From positions 144,528 through 208,527 of the forward strand of contig CAZKQW010000005.1 of NCBI GenBank assembly GCA_964555055.1: DNA of 64,000 nucleotides. Direction: 5' to 3'. The notes below the pieces were generated by a model, which was given only the letters and a program-made list of their open reading frames with translations, was not told the origin of the DNA and searched no databases. The position numbers were made by a program, and so were the translations under genes. This DNA comes from GCA-016699445 sp964555055. GTDB lineage: Bacteria > UBA10199 > JACPAL01 > GCA-016699445. Shown piece after piece: positions 42,353-51,418 of this stretch; the stretch's first letter is position 1, and each line of letters opens with the position of its first letter.

Positions 42353-42492
42353 GAAAAATGCATATAGTTCTGATGAACCTATTTTCTACTTTTGAGTTTT
42401 TTAAAGTCGCGCCTTAAATTCCTCAAAGGTTCCACCTTGCCTCATTACCGATTTCCTGACAAATTCGCGGTCCACAAAACTTCGGGGGAGAG

Positions 42493-43974
42493 ATGCTCAA
42501 ACAACTATTCGCGCGCAAGTCGATCGACCAACTGAAGGCGGAGGCCGAGGGGGACAACCAACTCCACCGCGCCCTCGGGCCGTGGCATCTTTTCGCTTTA
42601 GGGGTCGGGGCCATCATCGGCGCGGGGATTTTCGTCCTGACCGGCTTAGCCGCCAAGGAACACGCCGGACCGGCCCTCACGATCGCCTTCATCATCTCGG
42701 GCTTCGGCTGCGCGTGCGCCGGTCTTTGCTACGCGGAATTCGCGTCGATGGTCCCCGTGGCCGGATCGGCTTATACGTACGCGTACGCGACCTTGGGCGA
42801 ACTCTTCGCCTGGATCATCGGCTGGGACTTGATCCTGGAATACGCCATGGCCTCCAGCGCCGTGGCCGTGGGCTGGTCGAAATACGTCGTCAAATTTTTG
42901 GAAAATTACGAGATCTACCTCCCCCCCACGCTCTACCATGACCCTCAAAGCTACGCGCAGAGCGTCGGGGCCCTTCAAAACAACGACATCCTCAAAGACG
43001 CCGGTTTTTTCCAGAGCTTGAGAATGATGTTTTCGGGGGAACTCCCCTTCTCCATGAATGTCGTCGCCATGCTGGTCTTGGCCGTCGTCACCGTCATCCT
43101 CGTGAAAGGCATCAAGGAATCGGCGCGGTTCAATACGACCTTCGTCTTCGTCAAACTCTTCGTCGTCTTGATGGTCATCGCCTTGGGCGCCCCGCACGTC
43201 GATACCCAAAACTGGATCCCCTACATGCCCTTCGGCTGGAAAGGCGTCTTTTCCGCCGCCGCGTACGTCTTCTTCGCCTACATCGGCTTCGACTCCGTCT
43301 CCACGCATGCGGAAGAAGCCATCAATCCCCAACGCGACGTCCCGCTCGGGATCATCGGATCGCTTTTCTTTTGCACCCTGCTCTACATCGCGGTCGCGGC
43401 CGTCTTGACCGGCATGGTCAAATACGACCAGATCGACATCCACGCGCCCATCGCCTCCGCCTTCGCGGGCTTAGGACTGAATTGGGCCACGCGCATCATC
43501 TCGGTCGGCGCCATCGCAGGGCTGTCCAGCGTCCTTTTGGTTTTATTATTGAGCCAGACCCGAGTCTTCCTCGCCATGGCGCGCGACAAACTACTTCCTC
43601 ATAACGTCTTCGGAAAGGTGCACCCGAAGTTCCGGACCCCGGCGAACTCCTCCATCCTCACCGGCCTCGTCGTCATGCTGGTTTCCGGCCTGACGCCCAT
43701 CGGAAAAATCGCCGAGATGGTGAACATCGGCACGCTCTTGGCCTTCGTCATCGTCTGCGGCGCCGTGATCAATCTGCGCTACAAAGACCCGACGCGCCAT
43801 CGTCCGTTCCGCTGCCCATGGTTCCCGCTGGTCCCCATCTTAGGCATCGTTTCCAACATCGTCATGATGGCCGCCCTCGACTGGATCACGTGGACCCGGC
43901 TCTTCGTTTGGCTGGCGGTTGGGTTTTTGATTTATTTCCTGTACGGACGGAAGCACAGCGCTTTTAAGGTGTAA
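42493..43974 (+). CDS. APC-superfamily amino acid permease (CAT/YfnA type)
   Basis: A 493-aa protein with 12-13 membrane helices. The start ARKSIDQLKAEAEGDNQLHR, the first helix with GVGAIIGAGIFVLTG, and FFAYIGFDSVSTHAEEAINP are typical of cationic amino acid transporter-type permeases. It imports or exchanges amino acids; the exact substrate is unclear. GGGGGAGAG precedes the ATG. It is monocistronic and rightward, with a different base composition from the RES-Xre insert before it. Confidence 0.92.
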   Translation: MLKQLFARKSIDQLKAEAEGDNQLHRALGPWHLFALGVGAIIGAGIFVLTGLAAKEHAGPALTIAFIISGFGCACAGLCYAEFASMVPVAGSAYTYAYATLGELFAWIIGWDLILEYAMASSAVAVGWSKYVVKFLENYEIYLPPTLYHDPQSYAQSVGALQNNDILKDAGFFQSLRMMFSGELPFSMNVVAMLVLAVVTVILVKGIKESARFNTTFVFVKLFVVLMVIALGAPHVDTQNWIPYMPFGWKGVFSAAAYVFFAYIGFDSVSTHAEEAINPQRDVPLGIIGSLFFCTLLYIAVAAVLTGMVKYDQIDIHAPIASAFAGLGLNWATRIISVGAIAGLSSVLLVLLLSQTRVFLAMARDKLLPHNVFGKVHPKFRTPANSSILTGLVVMLVSGLTPIGKIAEMVNIGTLLAFVIVCGAVINLRYKDPTRHRPFRCPWFPLVPILGIVSNIVMMAALDWITWTRLFVWLAVGFLIYFLYGRKHSAFKV

Positions 43975-44013
43975 ATCCGGCGAAGTCAGGATGACGAACA
44001 CCGGGGGTTAATT

Positions 44014-45159
44014 CTAGGAGAGGAGGGCCCCAATAGCCCGTTCCATTTCAATAAGATCGCCGAAGACGCACTCCGGTCGTTCGGAGACGGCGCGGTGAAG
44101 GATATCGCGGAGGGGCTCCGGAATGGACGCGTATTTTTCCGCACCGGGATTCTCTTGAAAATGCCTCAATACGTCGAAGGTGACGTTCTCCCCCAAGAGG
44201 ATGTCCAATAGGGTGACTCCCATGTAAAGGACGTCCACTCGCTCGTTCAGAAACAAGAAATGGGAAGCGTCCGGGTTGGCCCGCGACGATTCCGAGCTAT
44301 AATGCAAGCAAGGATGCCAGACGCGTCGACCGTCGGGATTGCCTCGCAGCGTCGAATGATTATGGTCGATGGCGATCCACTTCGAGCCCTCCTCATTCCT
44401 CAGGATATTGGTGGTGCGGAGATCCCCGTGGCACACGCCGCGGCGGTGCTCGTTTGCGCCGGCCGTGACGATCGAAAGCATTTCTCTCACCAGCGCGTCA
44501 CCCGCCAACAGACGCAAGCTTTCGCCTTCGGAGTTCAGCTCGCGGCCCAACCGAGGCATCAAAACATAAAATCGTTCTCCCCCACCCTGTGTTTCGACCA
44601 TTCCCATATCCCACACGCTATGGCCATACGCCAAATCCGGGACGATCCCGTCCATTCGATGATAGATTTTAAACGCTAAGGGGAGAGCCTTTGGCCCATC
44701 GACGGCGAAAATATGCGCATAACACCCGTCTCCTAAAAGATCGCCCCACGATTGGACGCAGTCGCCGAACGCGGGTAATAAACAAGCGGAGGCCCCCGTA
44801 TGAAACCGATTCAAAGTCTCTAGGAAGCTGTCCATCGGCTCCCCTTCCAAGGAGAGCAATAAGGCCACTCCCAGCGCCCTCTCGACGGCCCGCACCAGCA
44901 ACGCGTTTCCCACGACGGGAGAAGAAGGCGCCTGGACGACCATCTGATGGATCGCGTTGATCCTCACGCATTGTGAAGCGAAAACAGGCGAATCTTGCTT
45001 CCCCGAGAAAGCCACCGGGAACAACGTGTTGACATATGTGGAGACGAAACCTTCCAAGACTCCCCGATCCGACAATGCGGCCGTCCTCACCGTGGCCCAT
45101 TCCTCATTTAGATTTTTAATGAGGTTCAACGCAGGATTTAAAGTAACGAAATGACCCAT
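44014..45159 (-). CDS. Protein-kinase-like protein with altered catalytic motifs
   Basis: A 381-aa protein. Residues from about 130 read like a eukaryotic-type kinase: GDGCYAHIF as glycine loop, LAFKIYHR with a candidate ATP lysine, VCHGDLRTTNIL in place of HRDxKxxN, and WIAIDHNHS in place of DFG. The Asp of HGD and Asn of TTN survive, so activity is possible but more like aminoglycoside or ABC1-type kinases. The N-terminal 120 residues are unknown. It stands beside the HExxH protein on the same strand; the 180 bp between them are A/T-rich near this start. Confidence 0.65.
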   Translation of the reverse strand: MGHFVTLNPALNLIKNLNEEWATVRTAALSDRGVLEGFVSTYVNTLFPVAFSGKQDSPVFASQCVRINAIHQMVVQAPSSPVVGNALLVRAVERALGVALLLSLEGEPMDSFLETLNRFHTGASACLLPAFGDCVQSWGDLLGDGCYAHIFAVDGPKALPLAFKIYHRMDGIVPDLAYGHSVWDMGMVETQGGGERFYVLMPRLGRELNSEGESLRLLAGDALVREMLSIVTAGANEHRRGVCHGDLRTTNILRNEEGSKWIAIDHNHSTLRGNPDGRRVWHPCLHYSSESSRANPDASHFLFLNERVDVLYMGVTLLDILLGENVTFDVLRHFQENPGAEKYASIPEPLRDILHRAVSERPECVFGDLIEMERAIGALLS

Positions 45160-45249
45160 AAATGACTTTCATGACTAAAATTAATATTTAATTTCATATA
45201 CTTATATCATTTATTGTCGACTGCCAGGCGAGAAAGGTTGCGGGGAAAG

Positions 45250-45351
45250 ATGAATAAGCGGGTGAATTTTTATCCAACAAAAGAGAAGGTCGGCGAGAGA
45301 ATAGCCGAGCTCAAGATCATCCGGTTATTGAGGGATGATTATGCGGTGTAG
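45250..45351 (+). CDS. Possible 33-aa small protein
   Basis: ATG at 45,250, preceded by GGGGAAAG, opens a 33-codon frame (MNKRVNFYPTKEKVGERIAE, then LKIIRLLRDDYAV). The composition looks protein-like and amphipathic. It lies in the 180-bp gap between two leftward genes and overlaps the 3' end of the HExxH gene by 13 bp. It could be a real small protein or the stub of a lost gene. Confidence 0.3.
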   Translation: MNKRVNFYPTKEKVGERIAELKIIRLLRDDYAV

Positions 45352-47396
45352 AGAGCCCGGTGGGCATTCATGTAATCGTAGGGAGGGACGACTCTTTTAT
45401 AAACGGCGGCTAGCTTCGAGTTTAAGCTTTCCAAAAGCGGTCTCTCACACTTCGCCTCCGCCGCGTAATAAGCATCGAGGCCCTGCCGTCTTGGGGTCAC
45501 CATGGAGTCGACGATTTTAAAGAAAATCTCCCATAAGACGTCCTGCAGGCCCGATGGATCGGGACACGTGAATTTACCCCCATCGTCCCCGGAGTCTTCG
45601 TAGGCGATCCGATTTTTCTTATCGCATTCATGCAGAAAAATAGCCTCTCCCACGGCATGAGGATAAGCCACCAAAGGACCCGTCTTCAACACCCCTTGAT
45701 CCGTGACCAAATGCTTGGGAAGCAAATAACGCCCTACCGCGGTTTGCAAGGCCCTATCGAAAATGTACGCGAGATCCCTGTCGTCCAGCCAGCCCGCATC
45801 CTTTAACATCCACACACCGATCAAGGAACTCGTAAACGCCAACCCTTCGCCGACGGCAAGACGCGCCTTTCCAAGATTCAGGCCCATCGGCATGCCCTCG
45901 CATAAAGGCAATGGGGTATCGTTAGGCAAGTCCATGGCGTGCGTGCGCTCGTGAAAAGCCAAATAGACCAGCGAAACCGCCTTTTGCCTTTCCGGTGAAA
46001 GCTCTTTCGAGAATGTCCTAACCGACGACGCCTCTAAAAAAGCGATATTTTGCCGCGTCGGTCCGATGCCATGCTCCATGGCTCCGATGCGCGCGTAACC
46101 GGAGGCCGCATCGCCTAGATGCGTGAGCGCTAGGAGGAAGCGCTCGTTCGGCTTGACGCCCTTCCCTAACGCGATCCCGTACCGATCCAGGTGGCCTTGG
46201 TAACGATCCCGTATCTTCCCGCAGACCTCATCCATCGCGGCCGTTAAGGAGAGTGTAGGCACTTCAAACGCCGCGGAGGCTCGGAGGCTGGATTCAATCT
46301 GGCCCCAGTGGATGTCTTCCTGAACGGCGAGCGTACCGGAAAAGGGCGCTTTCGCGTCGTAGGCGTCCATACCCCAAAGGTTGGCCGAGAAGATGAAATC
46401 GAGTCTGGGATGGATGGGAGGCTCCTGAAGGCTCAACGCGTGGATGGCCACCATGTCGCCTTCCCTAAAGAGGCGCGCCAATTCCCGGAAGTAAACCGCC
46501 GTTTCCTCCGGCAAGCCCTTACGGACCGCCGCCGCGTCGAAAGCCCCTGCGATCGCCTCGAAATGTTCCTGGAATAACGGGTGATGCGACATGCGGGTGA
46601 AGCGAAAATACTCGCCCTCTTCCGACCCCTCCAACACGTAGGAGTAGACGCCCTCCCCGAAGGACCGGGCCGCATCCACAAACTCTTCCCGGCTCGCCGG
46701 CTCGACGACCACGTCCCCGCGAAAGAAGTCGGATGAGGTATCGTCGCTACCCGTCCACACCCATCCGTGTTTCTGCTTGAGGGCCTGTATCTTTTCCGTC
46801 GTCATCCAAGACGGCATGCGTCGGTCGGAAAATACCATGGGCCATGGATACAAGAGAAAATCCGAATCTTGGGCCTCCTCCACCCGGGAACGCACGAGAT
46901 CGGGGCGTATGAGGCTTTTAAAATCCGGCCTCTGGCTTCGGGCGAAAATCCTTTTTTGGTCTTCCGTGCCGAACCGTTCCACCCAGGAAGCGTATTCCGC
47001 GTAATGCCGGTCGCATTTCCCGAAAATCTTTTGAAAATGACCCTGGATTTCAGGCACTAGGATGCGGATCGCCTCTATTTCTTCTGGGTGGAGGATCCTC
47101 TCAATGGGATCCAGAGGGACCGACATGAAATTGGCCGCTTGTAAGAGGGAAGGCACCCAACGCGCCGCATGCTCCACACGGGCACCCTTGGGATCCAAAC
47201 ATTGCTGAAAAAGCCCGCTTGTCATCGGAGAATTGAGAGAATTGGGAGAATGGGCAGAGGCAAGGGAAAGGCAGGAATGGCCAAGCGCAAAACCCCCGGT
47301 CGACGCGATACGAGGAGCGTTCCCCAGGGCGGGAGTTTCGCATGAAGGGACGGCCGACGGGCGGAAGCAGGTATTCAAAGGAGAAAAGGTCGTCAT
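45339..47396 (-). CDS. Unknown large protein with HExxH metallopeptidase-like motif
   Basis: A 685-aa protein of unrecognised family. VYLAFHERTHAMDLPND contains HERTH, an HExxH zinc motif, and GEGLAFTSSL about 35 residues later could supply the third glutamate as in gluzincins. The N-terminal 80 residues are Ser/Pro-rich and possibly disordered; no signal peptide is evident. I start at the ATG of MTTFSPLNT, preceded by AAGGAAG, not at a GTG 96 bp upstream. A peptidase role is inference from the motif alone. The motif could also be accidental, but the surrounding helices fit. Confidence 0.62.
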   Translation of the reverse strand: MTTFSPLNTCFRPSAVPSCETPALGNAPRIASTGGFALGHSCLSLASAHSPNSLNSPMTSGLFQQCLDPKGARVEHAARWVPSLLQAANFMSVPLDPIERILHPEEIEAIRILVPEIQGHFQKIFGKCDRHYAEYASWVERFGTEDQKRIFARSQRPDFKSLIRPDLVRSRVEEAQDSDFLLYPWPMVFSDRRMPSWMTTEKIQALKQKHGWVWTGSDDTSSDFFRGDVVVEPASREEFVDAARSFGEGVYSYVLEGSEEGEYFRFTRMSHHPLFQEHFEAIAGAFDAAAVRKGLPEETAVYFRELARLFREGDMVAIHALSLQEPPIHPRLDFIFSANLWGMDAYDAKAPFSGTLAVQEDIHWGQIESSLRASAAFEVPTLSLTAAMDEVCGKIRDRYQGHLDRYGIALGKGVKPNERFLLALTHLGDAASGYARIGAMEHGIGPTRQNIAFLEASSVRTFSKELSPERQKAVSLVYLAFHERTHAMDLPNDTPLPLCEGMPMGLNLGKARLAVGEGLAFTSSLIGVWMLKDAGWLDDRDLAYIFDRALQTAVGRYLLPKHLVTDQGVLKTGPLVAYPHAVGEAIFLHECDKKNRIAYEDSGDDGGKFTCPDPSGLQDVLWEIFFKIVDSMVTPRRQGLDAYYAAEAKCERPLLESLNSKLAAVYKRVVPPYDYMNAHRALYTA

Positions 47397-47497
47397 CCGT
47401 TCTTCTTCCTTAAGGAGGGTATCGGGGTCATGGGTTATAATCGGCGAAAAACGGGAAAAGTTGCCTCGAATAAAAAAATAATCCAAGGGCACTACCT

Positions 47498-48145
47498 ATG
47501 GAAATCATTCACCAATTTTTCGATGTTTTTCTTCACTTGGACCAACATCTCCCGATGTGGGCCGCGTCCTTGGGAGTCTGGCTTTATGTCGTGCTCTTTT
47601 TAATCATCTTTTGCGAAACGGGTCTCGTCATCGCCCCCCTTTTACCGGGCGATTCCCTTCTCTTCGCGGTCGGAGCCTTGGCCGCTCTTCCGGACTCGCC
47701 GCTCCACGTCGCGGGGATCTCACTCCTGCTCGTCATCGCGGCCATCCTAGGGGACGCGACCAACTACGCGATCGGATACCGGATCGGGCCTAAAATCTTC
47801 TTTAAGGAAAAATCGCTTCTACTCAACAAAGACCACTTGCTCAAGGCCCAAGCCTTTTACGAGAAACACGGTGGCAAGACGATCATTCTCGCCCGCTTTA
47901 TGCCCATCATCCGCACGTTCGCGCCCTTCGTCGCGGGCATAGGCCGGATGGCTTACGGGCGCTTCGCGCTTTTCAATATCGCGGGCGGCATCGCGTGGGT
48001 CCTGTCTTTCGTCTTGGCGGGTTATGCGTTCGGCAATCAGGAGATCATCAAGCGGAACTTCCACATTGTCATCGTGGCGATCGTCATCCTCTCCGTGCTC
48101 CCGGGTTTGATCGAATACGTGCGTCACAAAAGATCACGACCCTAA
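47498..48145 (+). CDS. DedA-family (VTT domain) membrane protein
   Basis: A 215-aa protein with reentrant and transmembrane helices. The segment ETGLVIAPLLPGDSLLFAVGALAA and the later ILARFMPIIRTFAPFVAGIG with its conserved Arg are DedA hallmarks. DedA proteins help return lipid carriers such as undecaprenyl phosphate or scramble phospholipids. It is divergent from the HExxH gene and appears to be a single transcription unit. Confidence 0.93.
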   Translation: MEIIHQFFDVFLHLDQHLPMWAASLGVWLYVVLFLIIFCETGLVIAPLLPGDSLLFAVGALAALPDSPLHVAGISLLLVIAAILGDATNYAIGYRIGPKIFFKEKSLLLNKDHLLKAQAFYEKHGGKTIILARFMPIIRTFAPFVAGIGRMAYGRFALFNIAGGIAWVLSFVLAGYAFGNQEIIKRNFHIVIVAIVILSVLPGLIEYVRHKRSRP

Positions 48146-48247
48146 TCCGCATCTCCTAGGAAAAATCCCCACCTAAAAACCAAGCGTGCCCTGATGGTGT
48201 CTTGCGTCATGAAGCTTTAGATAAGTTTCTCTAAGAAAGGAGCTTCG

Positions 48248-48664
48248 ATGAAAACGACACATACCCTCACCGCACTCGCCGTCTCCATACTCCTGACCAC
48301 GGGACAAGCATCGGCCAAGGGAAATAAGGAGAAAGAGAATAAAGGCAAGACAGCCCCAGATTCCTATTCCATCGACGTCACGGCGATCGACGCCAAGGAA
48401 AAAGCCCGTAAGGGATCGGCTCGCGTCGATGTATCCGTCACCGGCATCCAACTGACGGATCCGGACTTGGCTCAAGAAAAGCCAAATCCCGCGCAAGGTC
48501 ACATCCATTACCAACTCGACACCTCGACTGTGATCGCCACGACATGCCAATCGTTGAGTTTTCACAACCTCTCGCACGGCAAGCACATTATTTCCGTGCG
48601 TCTTGTGGGAAATGATCATCAACCGTTAGGCCCCGAAAAAGCAGTGGCCGTGATCGTGCCTTAA
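48248..48664 (+). CDS. Small secreted protein (DUF4399/DUF6130-like)
   Basis: A 138-aa protein. The signal peptide (TLTALAVSILLTTGQASAKG) is followed by a Lys/Glu-rich linker and a domain containing GHIHYQLD, LSHGKHIISVRLVGNDHQPLGP and a closing AVAVIVP strand. The pattern of GHxHxxxD and HxPLGP is typical of small periplasmic beta-sandwich domains of unknown role. AAGGAG before the ATG is strong. The next gene, also exported, begins 12 bp later. Confidence 0.7.
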   Translation: MKTTHTLTALAVSILLTTGQASAKGNKEKENKGKTAPDSYSIDVTAIDAKEKARKGSARVDVSVTGIQLTDPDLAQEKPNPAQGHIHYQLDTSTVIATTCQSLSFHNLSHGKHIISVRLVGNDHQPLGPEKAVAVIVP

Positions 48665-48676
48665 AGAGAAAATTCT

Positions 48677-48994
48677 ATGAAGCCTCATTTTAAATCGTTT
48701 CTTTTGAAAAGCTGCTTGGTGGCAGGCTGTATCGGCGGTGTATCTACGCCCGTCTTTGCATCGGGACTTAAAATGTCTTCTCCGTGGTCGTGTCCGGGTA
48801 AAGACGGGGTCGGGTGTTCGCGTTGGTATGAGGTGTACGAGGTGGAGGATGCGGCGGCTTGTGAATCCCTCTCCGTCACCGAAAGTTGCGGACGCTGGTA
48901 CTCGGCGGACGCGGTCTTCACGCCACCGCGCGATGAACGGAAGAGCATTCGGCCCACTCATCGTCGCCAGAGCCAGCGGCCATCACGTTTATGA
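48677..48994 (+). CDS. Small secreted hypothetical protein
   Basis: A 105-aa protein with a signal peptide (KSCLVAGCIGGVSTPVFASG) and a short mature part with four Cys (WSCPGKDGVGCSRWYEVYEV, then AACESLSVTESCGRWY), likely forming disulphides in the periplasm. The last 30 residues are basic and poorly conserved in appearance, so the 3' end may be degraded. It lies in the same direction 12 bp after the previous secreted protein. No family is recognised. Confidence 0.5.
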   Translation: MKPHFKSFLLKSCLVAGCIGGVSTPVFASGLKMSSPWSCPGKDGVGCSRWYEVYEVEDAAACESLSVTESCGRWYSADAVFTPPRDERKSIRPTHRRQSQRPSRL

Positions 48995-49005
48995 CAGACT
49001 TTTAT

Positions 49006-49812
49006 TTATTTCTTTGCGGCAACCCACAAGGCTTCCAACTCGTCTGCGGCCATGTGGGTTGTCTTTTTTCCTCGTTGAAAGGCCATCTTCTCCACGCGAC
49101 GAAACCGCTTCGCAAACTTAAGATTGGATTTCTGAAGGGCGAGCTCAGGGTTTAATTTCAAGAAGCGCGCGATGTTCACCAATGAAAAGAGGACGTCGCC
49201 AAATTCCTCTTCCATACCTTCTCGTGAAGTCTTCCCCTTTTTGCGGGATCGCGACGCCCGAAGCTCAGCTTCGAATTCGCCGATCTCTTCCTTCACTTTT
49301 TTCCACGCATCGGTAACGGAAGCGAACTCGAAGCCAACACGTGCGGCTTTTTGACCCATCCGATAGGCTTTCCACAAGGCCGGCAAGGCCCGCGGCATCC
49401 CTTCCAACAAACCCTGATCGTCCCTCCTCTCTTCCTGCTTCAACTGTTCCCAATTCTTTAAGACCTCTTCAGAATTACGGGCTTTCGGCACTTTGCCTTT
49501 CTGAGACTTCGGGGCAAATACATGCGGATGGCGGTGGATGAGTTTCTTCGCGATCCCGTCGCAGACGTCGTCGAAATCGAACCGGCCCTTCTCGGAGGCG
49601 ATCTGCGCGTGGAACACGACCTGAAAGAGCAGATCCCCCAACTCCTCCCGGAAATGCCCCCAATCCCTCTCCAAGGCCGCCTCTTGCGTCTCGTAGGCCT
49701 CCTCCACCATATGCGAGAGGATCGACTCATGGGTCTGCTCGCGGTCCCAAGGACAACCGCCCGGAGCCCGAAGGGTTTTCATGATGCCCAATAATTTCTT
49801 TATCTTTTTCAT
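49006..49812 (-). CDS. mazG: Nucleoside triphosphate pyrophosphohydrolase MazG
   Basis: House-cleaning enzyme that hydrolyses NTPs to NMP and pyrophosphate. A 268-aa protein with two MazG domains. The first opens LRAPGGCPWDREQTHESI and has EEAYET and EELGDLLFQVVFHAQIA, giving the ExxE..ExxD metal set. The second repeats EEIGEFEAEL and EEFGDVLFSLVNIARF. Length and order fit the full-length enzyme. It is divergent from the MBL hydrolase gene. Confidence 0.93.
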   Translation of the reverse strand: MKKIKKLLGIMKTLRAPGGCPWDREQTHESILSHMVEEAYETQEAALERDWGHFREELGDLLFQVVFHAQIASEKGRFDFDDVCDGIAKKLIHRHPHVFAPKSQKGKVPKARNSEEVLKNWEQLKQEERRDDQGLLEGMPRALPALWKAYRMGQKAARVGFEFASVTDAWKKVKEEIGEFEAELRASRSRKKGKTSREGMEEEFGDVLFSLVNIARFLKLNPELALQKSNLKFAKRFRRVEKMAFQRGKKTTHMAADELEALWVAAKK

Positions 49813-49834
49813 CTCATCCCCTTAATAAGCACGC

Positions 49835-50683
49835 ATGCGGTTCGCAGTGGAACATACCAAAGATGCCGATCCCTATCTCACCCTCGACGGCGGTCAATTT
49901 CAAATCATGGGGAAAAGCATCGCGGGCGTTGAGACAGTATTTTCCATTCCCCAATGGAACCTCACCCTCGATACCGGGCGCGGCCCTTCTTTCGCGGTCT
50001 GTAACGACTATTTGGGAATCACTCATTGGCATCTGGACCACGCGGGAGGGCTCGCGCAGTTCTTATCGTTAAGATGCTTAAACGGCCTGACGCCCCTACA
50101 CATCATCGTTCCCCGCGAAAAAGAAGACGCAACGCGGGAATTTTTGGATCTGCTCAAAAAAACCTCGGATTCCGAACTGGCCTACGAAGTCCATTCCGCT
50201 GCGGAAAAAATCGCCCTTCATAAAGACCTGACGATCGAAGGAATCCCGAATTTCCACTGTACGCCAAGCACAGGCTACCTCGTCACCCAAATGAAAACCA
50301 AACTTCGACCCGAGTTCGCGGCCGCCTCCGAAGCCGAAATCGTCGCCGCAAAGAAATCGGGACGAGAAGTGACCCAAACGATACCCAAACCCCTATTGGC
50401 CTTTTCAGGGGACAGCACAGGAGCCTTTTTGGAAACATCCGCGGTGCGCGCTCAATACCTTTTGATGGAATGTTCTTTCTTCGATGACGACATCGATCGC
50501 GAAAAGGTCCGAGCTTACGGTCATGCGCACATCCATGACTGGAAAAAACACGCGGACGCAATCCAAAGCGACGTCGTCATCATGACGCATACGTCCCAAA
50601 GGTACTCGAGGAGGGAAATCGAAGCCGCCTGCAAAAAATACCTTCCTCAATCCCTTTTGGACCGGCTGGTGGTGTTTCGGTAA
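49835..50683 (+). CDS. Metallo-beta-lactamase-fold hydrolase (RNase Z-like)
   Basis: A 282-aa protein. THWHLDHAGGL contains the HxHxDH zinc motif; FSGDSTG and the late MTHTSQRYS supply the remaining Asp and His positions. The layout resembles RNase Z-type hydrolases that lack the long exosite arm. The substrate may be an RNA 3' end or a small ester. It starts 22 bp from the divergent mazG start, so the promoters probably overlap. Its stop lies 3 bp from the convergent enoyl-CoA hydratase stop. Confidence 0.83.
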   Translation: MRFAVEHTKDADPYLTLDGGQFQIMGKSIAGVETVFSIPQWNLTLDTGRGPSFAVCNDYLGITHWHLDHAGGLAQFLSLRCLNGLTPLHIIVPREKEDATREFLDLLKKTSDSELAYEVHSAAEKIALHKDLTIEGIPNFHCTPSTGYLVTQMKTKLRPEFAAASEAEIVAAKKSGREVTQTIPKPLLAFSGDSTGAFLETSAVRAQYLLMECSFFDDDIDREKVRAYGHAHIHDWKKHADAIQSDVVIMTHTSQRYSRREIEAACKKYLPQSLLDRLVVFR

Positions 50684-50686
50684 GTA

Positions 50687-51349
50687 CTATAGATAGATTT
50701 TCTTCTTCAATCCCTGCTTAATGCTGGCGTACGTAGCTCGGTTTTTTGAGGCGAGGAACTGAGCCAGTTCCATCACTTTCGGAAAGAGGTCCTGTTCGGA
50801 AAAACAATCGGTCACGACGCTTTTTTGTTTCGCCTCTTCCCCGCCGACGCGTTTACCGGTGAGGGCTAACTCCCAGAGGGCTTGTTTGTTGGGTAAACAA
50901 TCAATGATGTCGTGCATGGAATCCGTAAACGGGATGTTCACGTCTATCTCAGGAAAACAAAAAAAACCCTTATCCTGCCGCATAAAACGAAAATCAAAGC
51001 CGCAAGCCAGGATAGCGCCGCCTCCAAAAGCATGGCCGTTGATGCAGGCCAAAGTCGGGAGCGGTAAACGCGCCCATCTAAGCAGCATTTCGTCGATGAT
51101 GTCCTTAAATTTCGGGATGTAATCGGAGCCTTGTTGCATGAGCCATTCCAGATTGATCCCATTCGTCCAAAACTTCGGATGACTCGACGTCAGGATGACA
51201 GCGGCTTTTGATCCAGCCGATTTTTCAATCTCATCACAAACCGCCATATGCTCACCCAACACGTCTTCGGTGAACGTATTTGCCGTTGCCCCGTCGTCCA
51301 TCGTGACAATGAAAACATCGCCTTGTTTTTCAAGCTTGAGACTTTTCAT
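50687..51349 (-). CDS. Enoyl-CoA hydratase/isomerase family protein
   Basis: A 220-aa crotonase-fold enzyme. KFWTNGINLEWL forms the first oxyanion strand, CINGHAFGGGAILACGFDFRFM the conserved second, and FCFPEIDVNIPF the substrate loop, as in peroxisomal-type enoyl-CoA isomerases. The usual catalytic Glu of hydratases is not obvious, so double-bond isomerisation is somewhat more likely. It is a single gene convergent with the MBL hydrolase. Confidence 0.85.
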   Translation of the reverse strand: MKSLKLEKQGDVFIVTMDDGATANTFTEDVLGEHMAVCDEIEKSAGSKAAVILTSSHPKFWTNGINLEWLMQQGSDYIPKFKDIIDEMLLRWARLPLPTLACINGHAFGGGAILACGFDFRFMRQDKGFFCFPEIDVNIPFTDSMHDIIDCLPNKQALWELALTGKRVGGEEAKQKSVVTDCFSEQDLFPKVMELAQFLASKNRATYASIKQGLKKKIYL

Positions 51350-51418
51350 CCCGCCTTCTTTTGATTATTTAAAAGAGAAAGACAATGGCGTTTTTCACGT
51401 TACGCCTAGCAGGATGAA

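Noticed and set aside
42353..42492. Small gene or terminator in the gap after the RES toxin.
   Set aside because: I see no start with a ribosome site and no stable hairpin followed by a T-run.
48738..49121. Overlapping 127-codon frame across the second small secreted protein and the mazG end.
   Set aside because: The Arg-rich translation has no signal peptide or family. The frame at 48,677 has a proper signal sequence.
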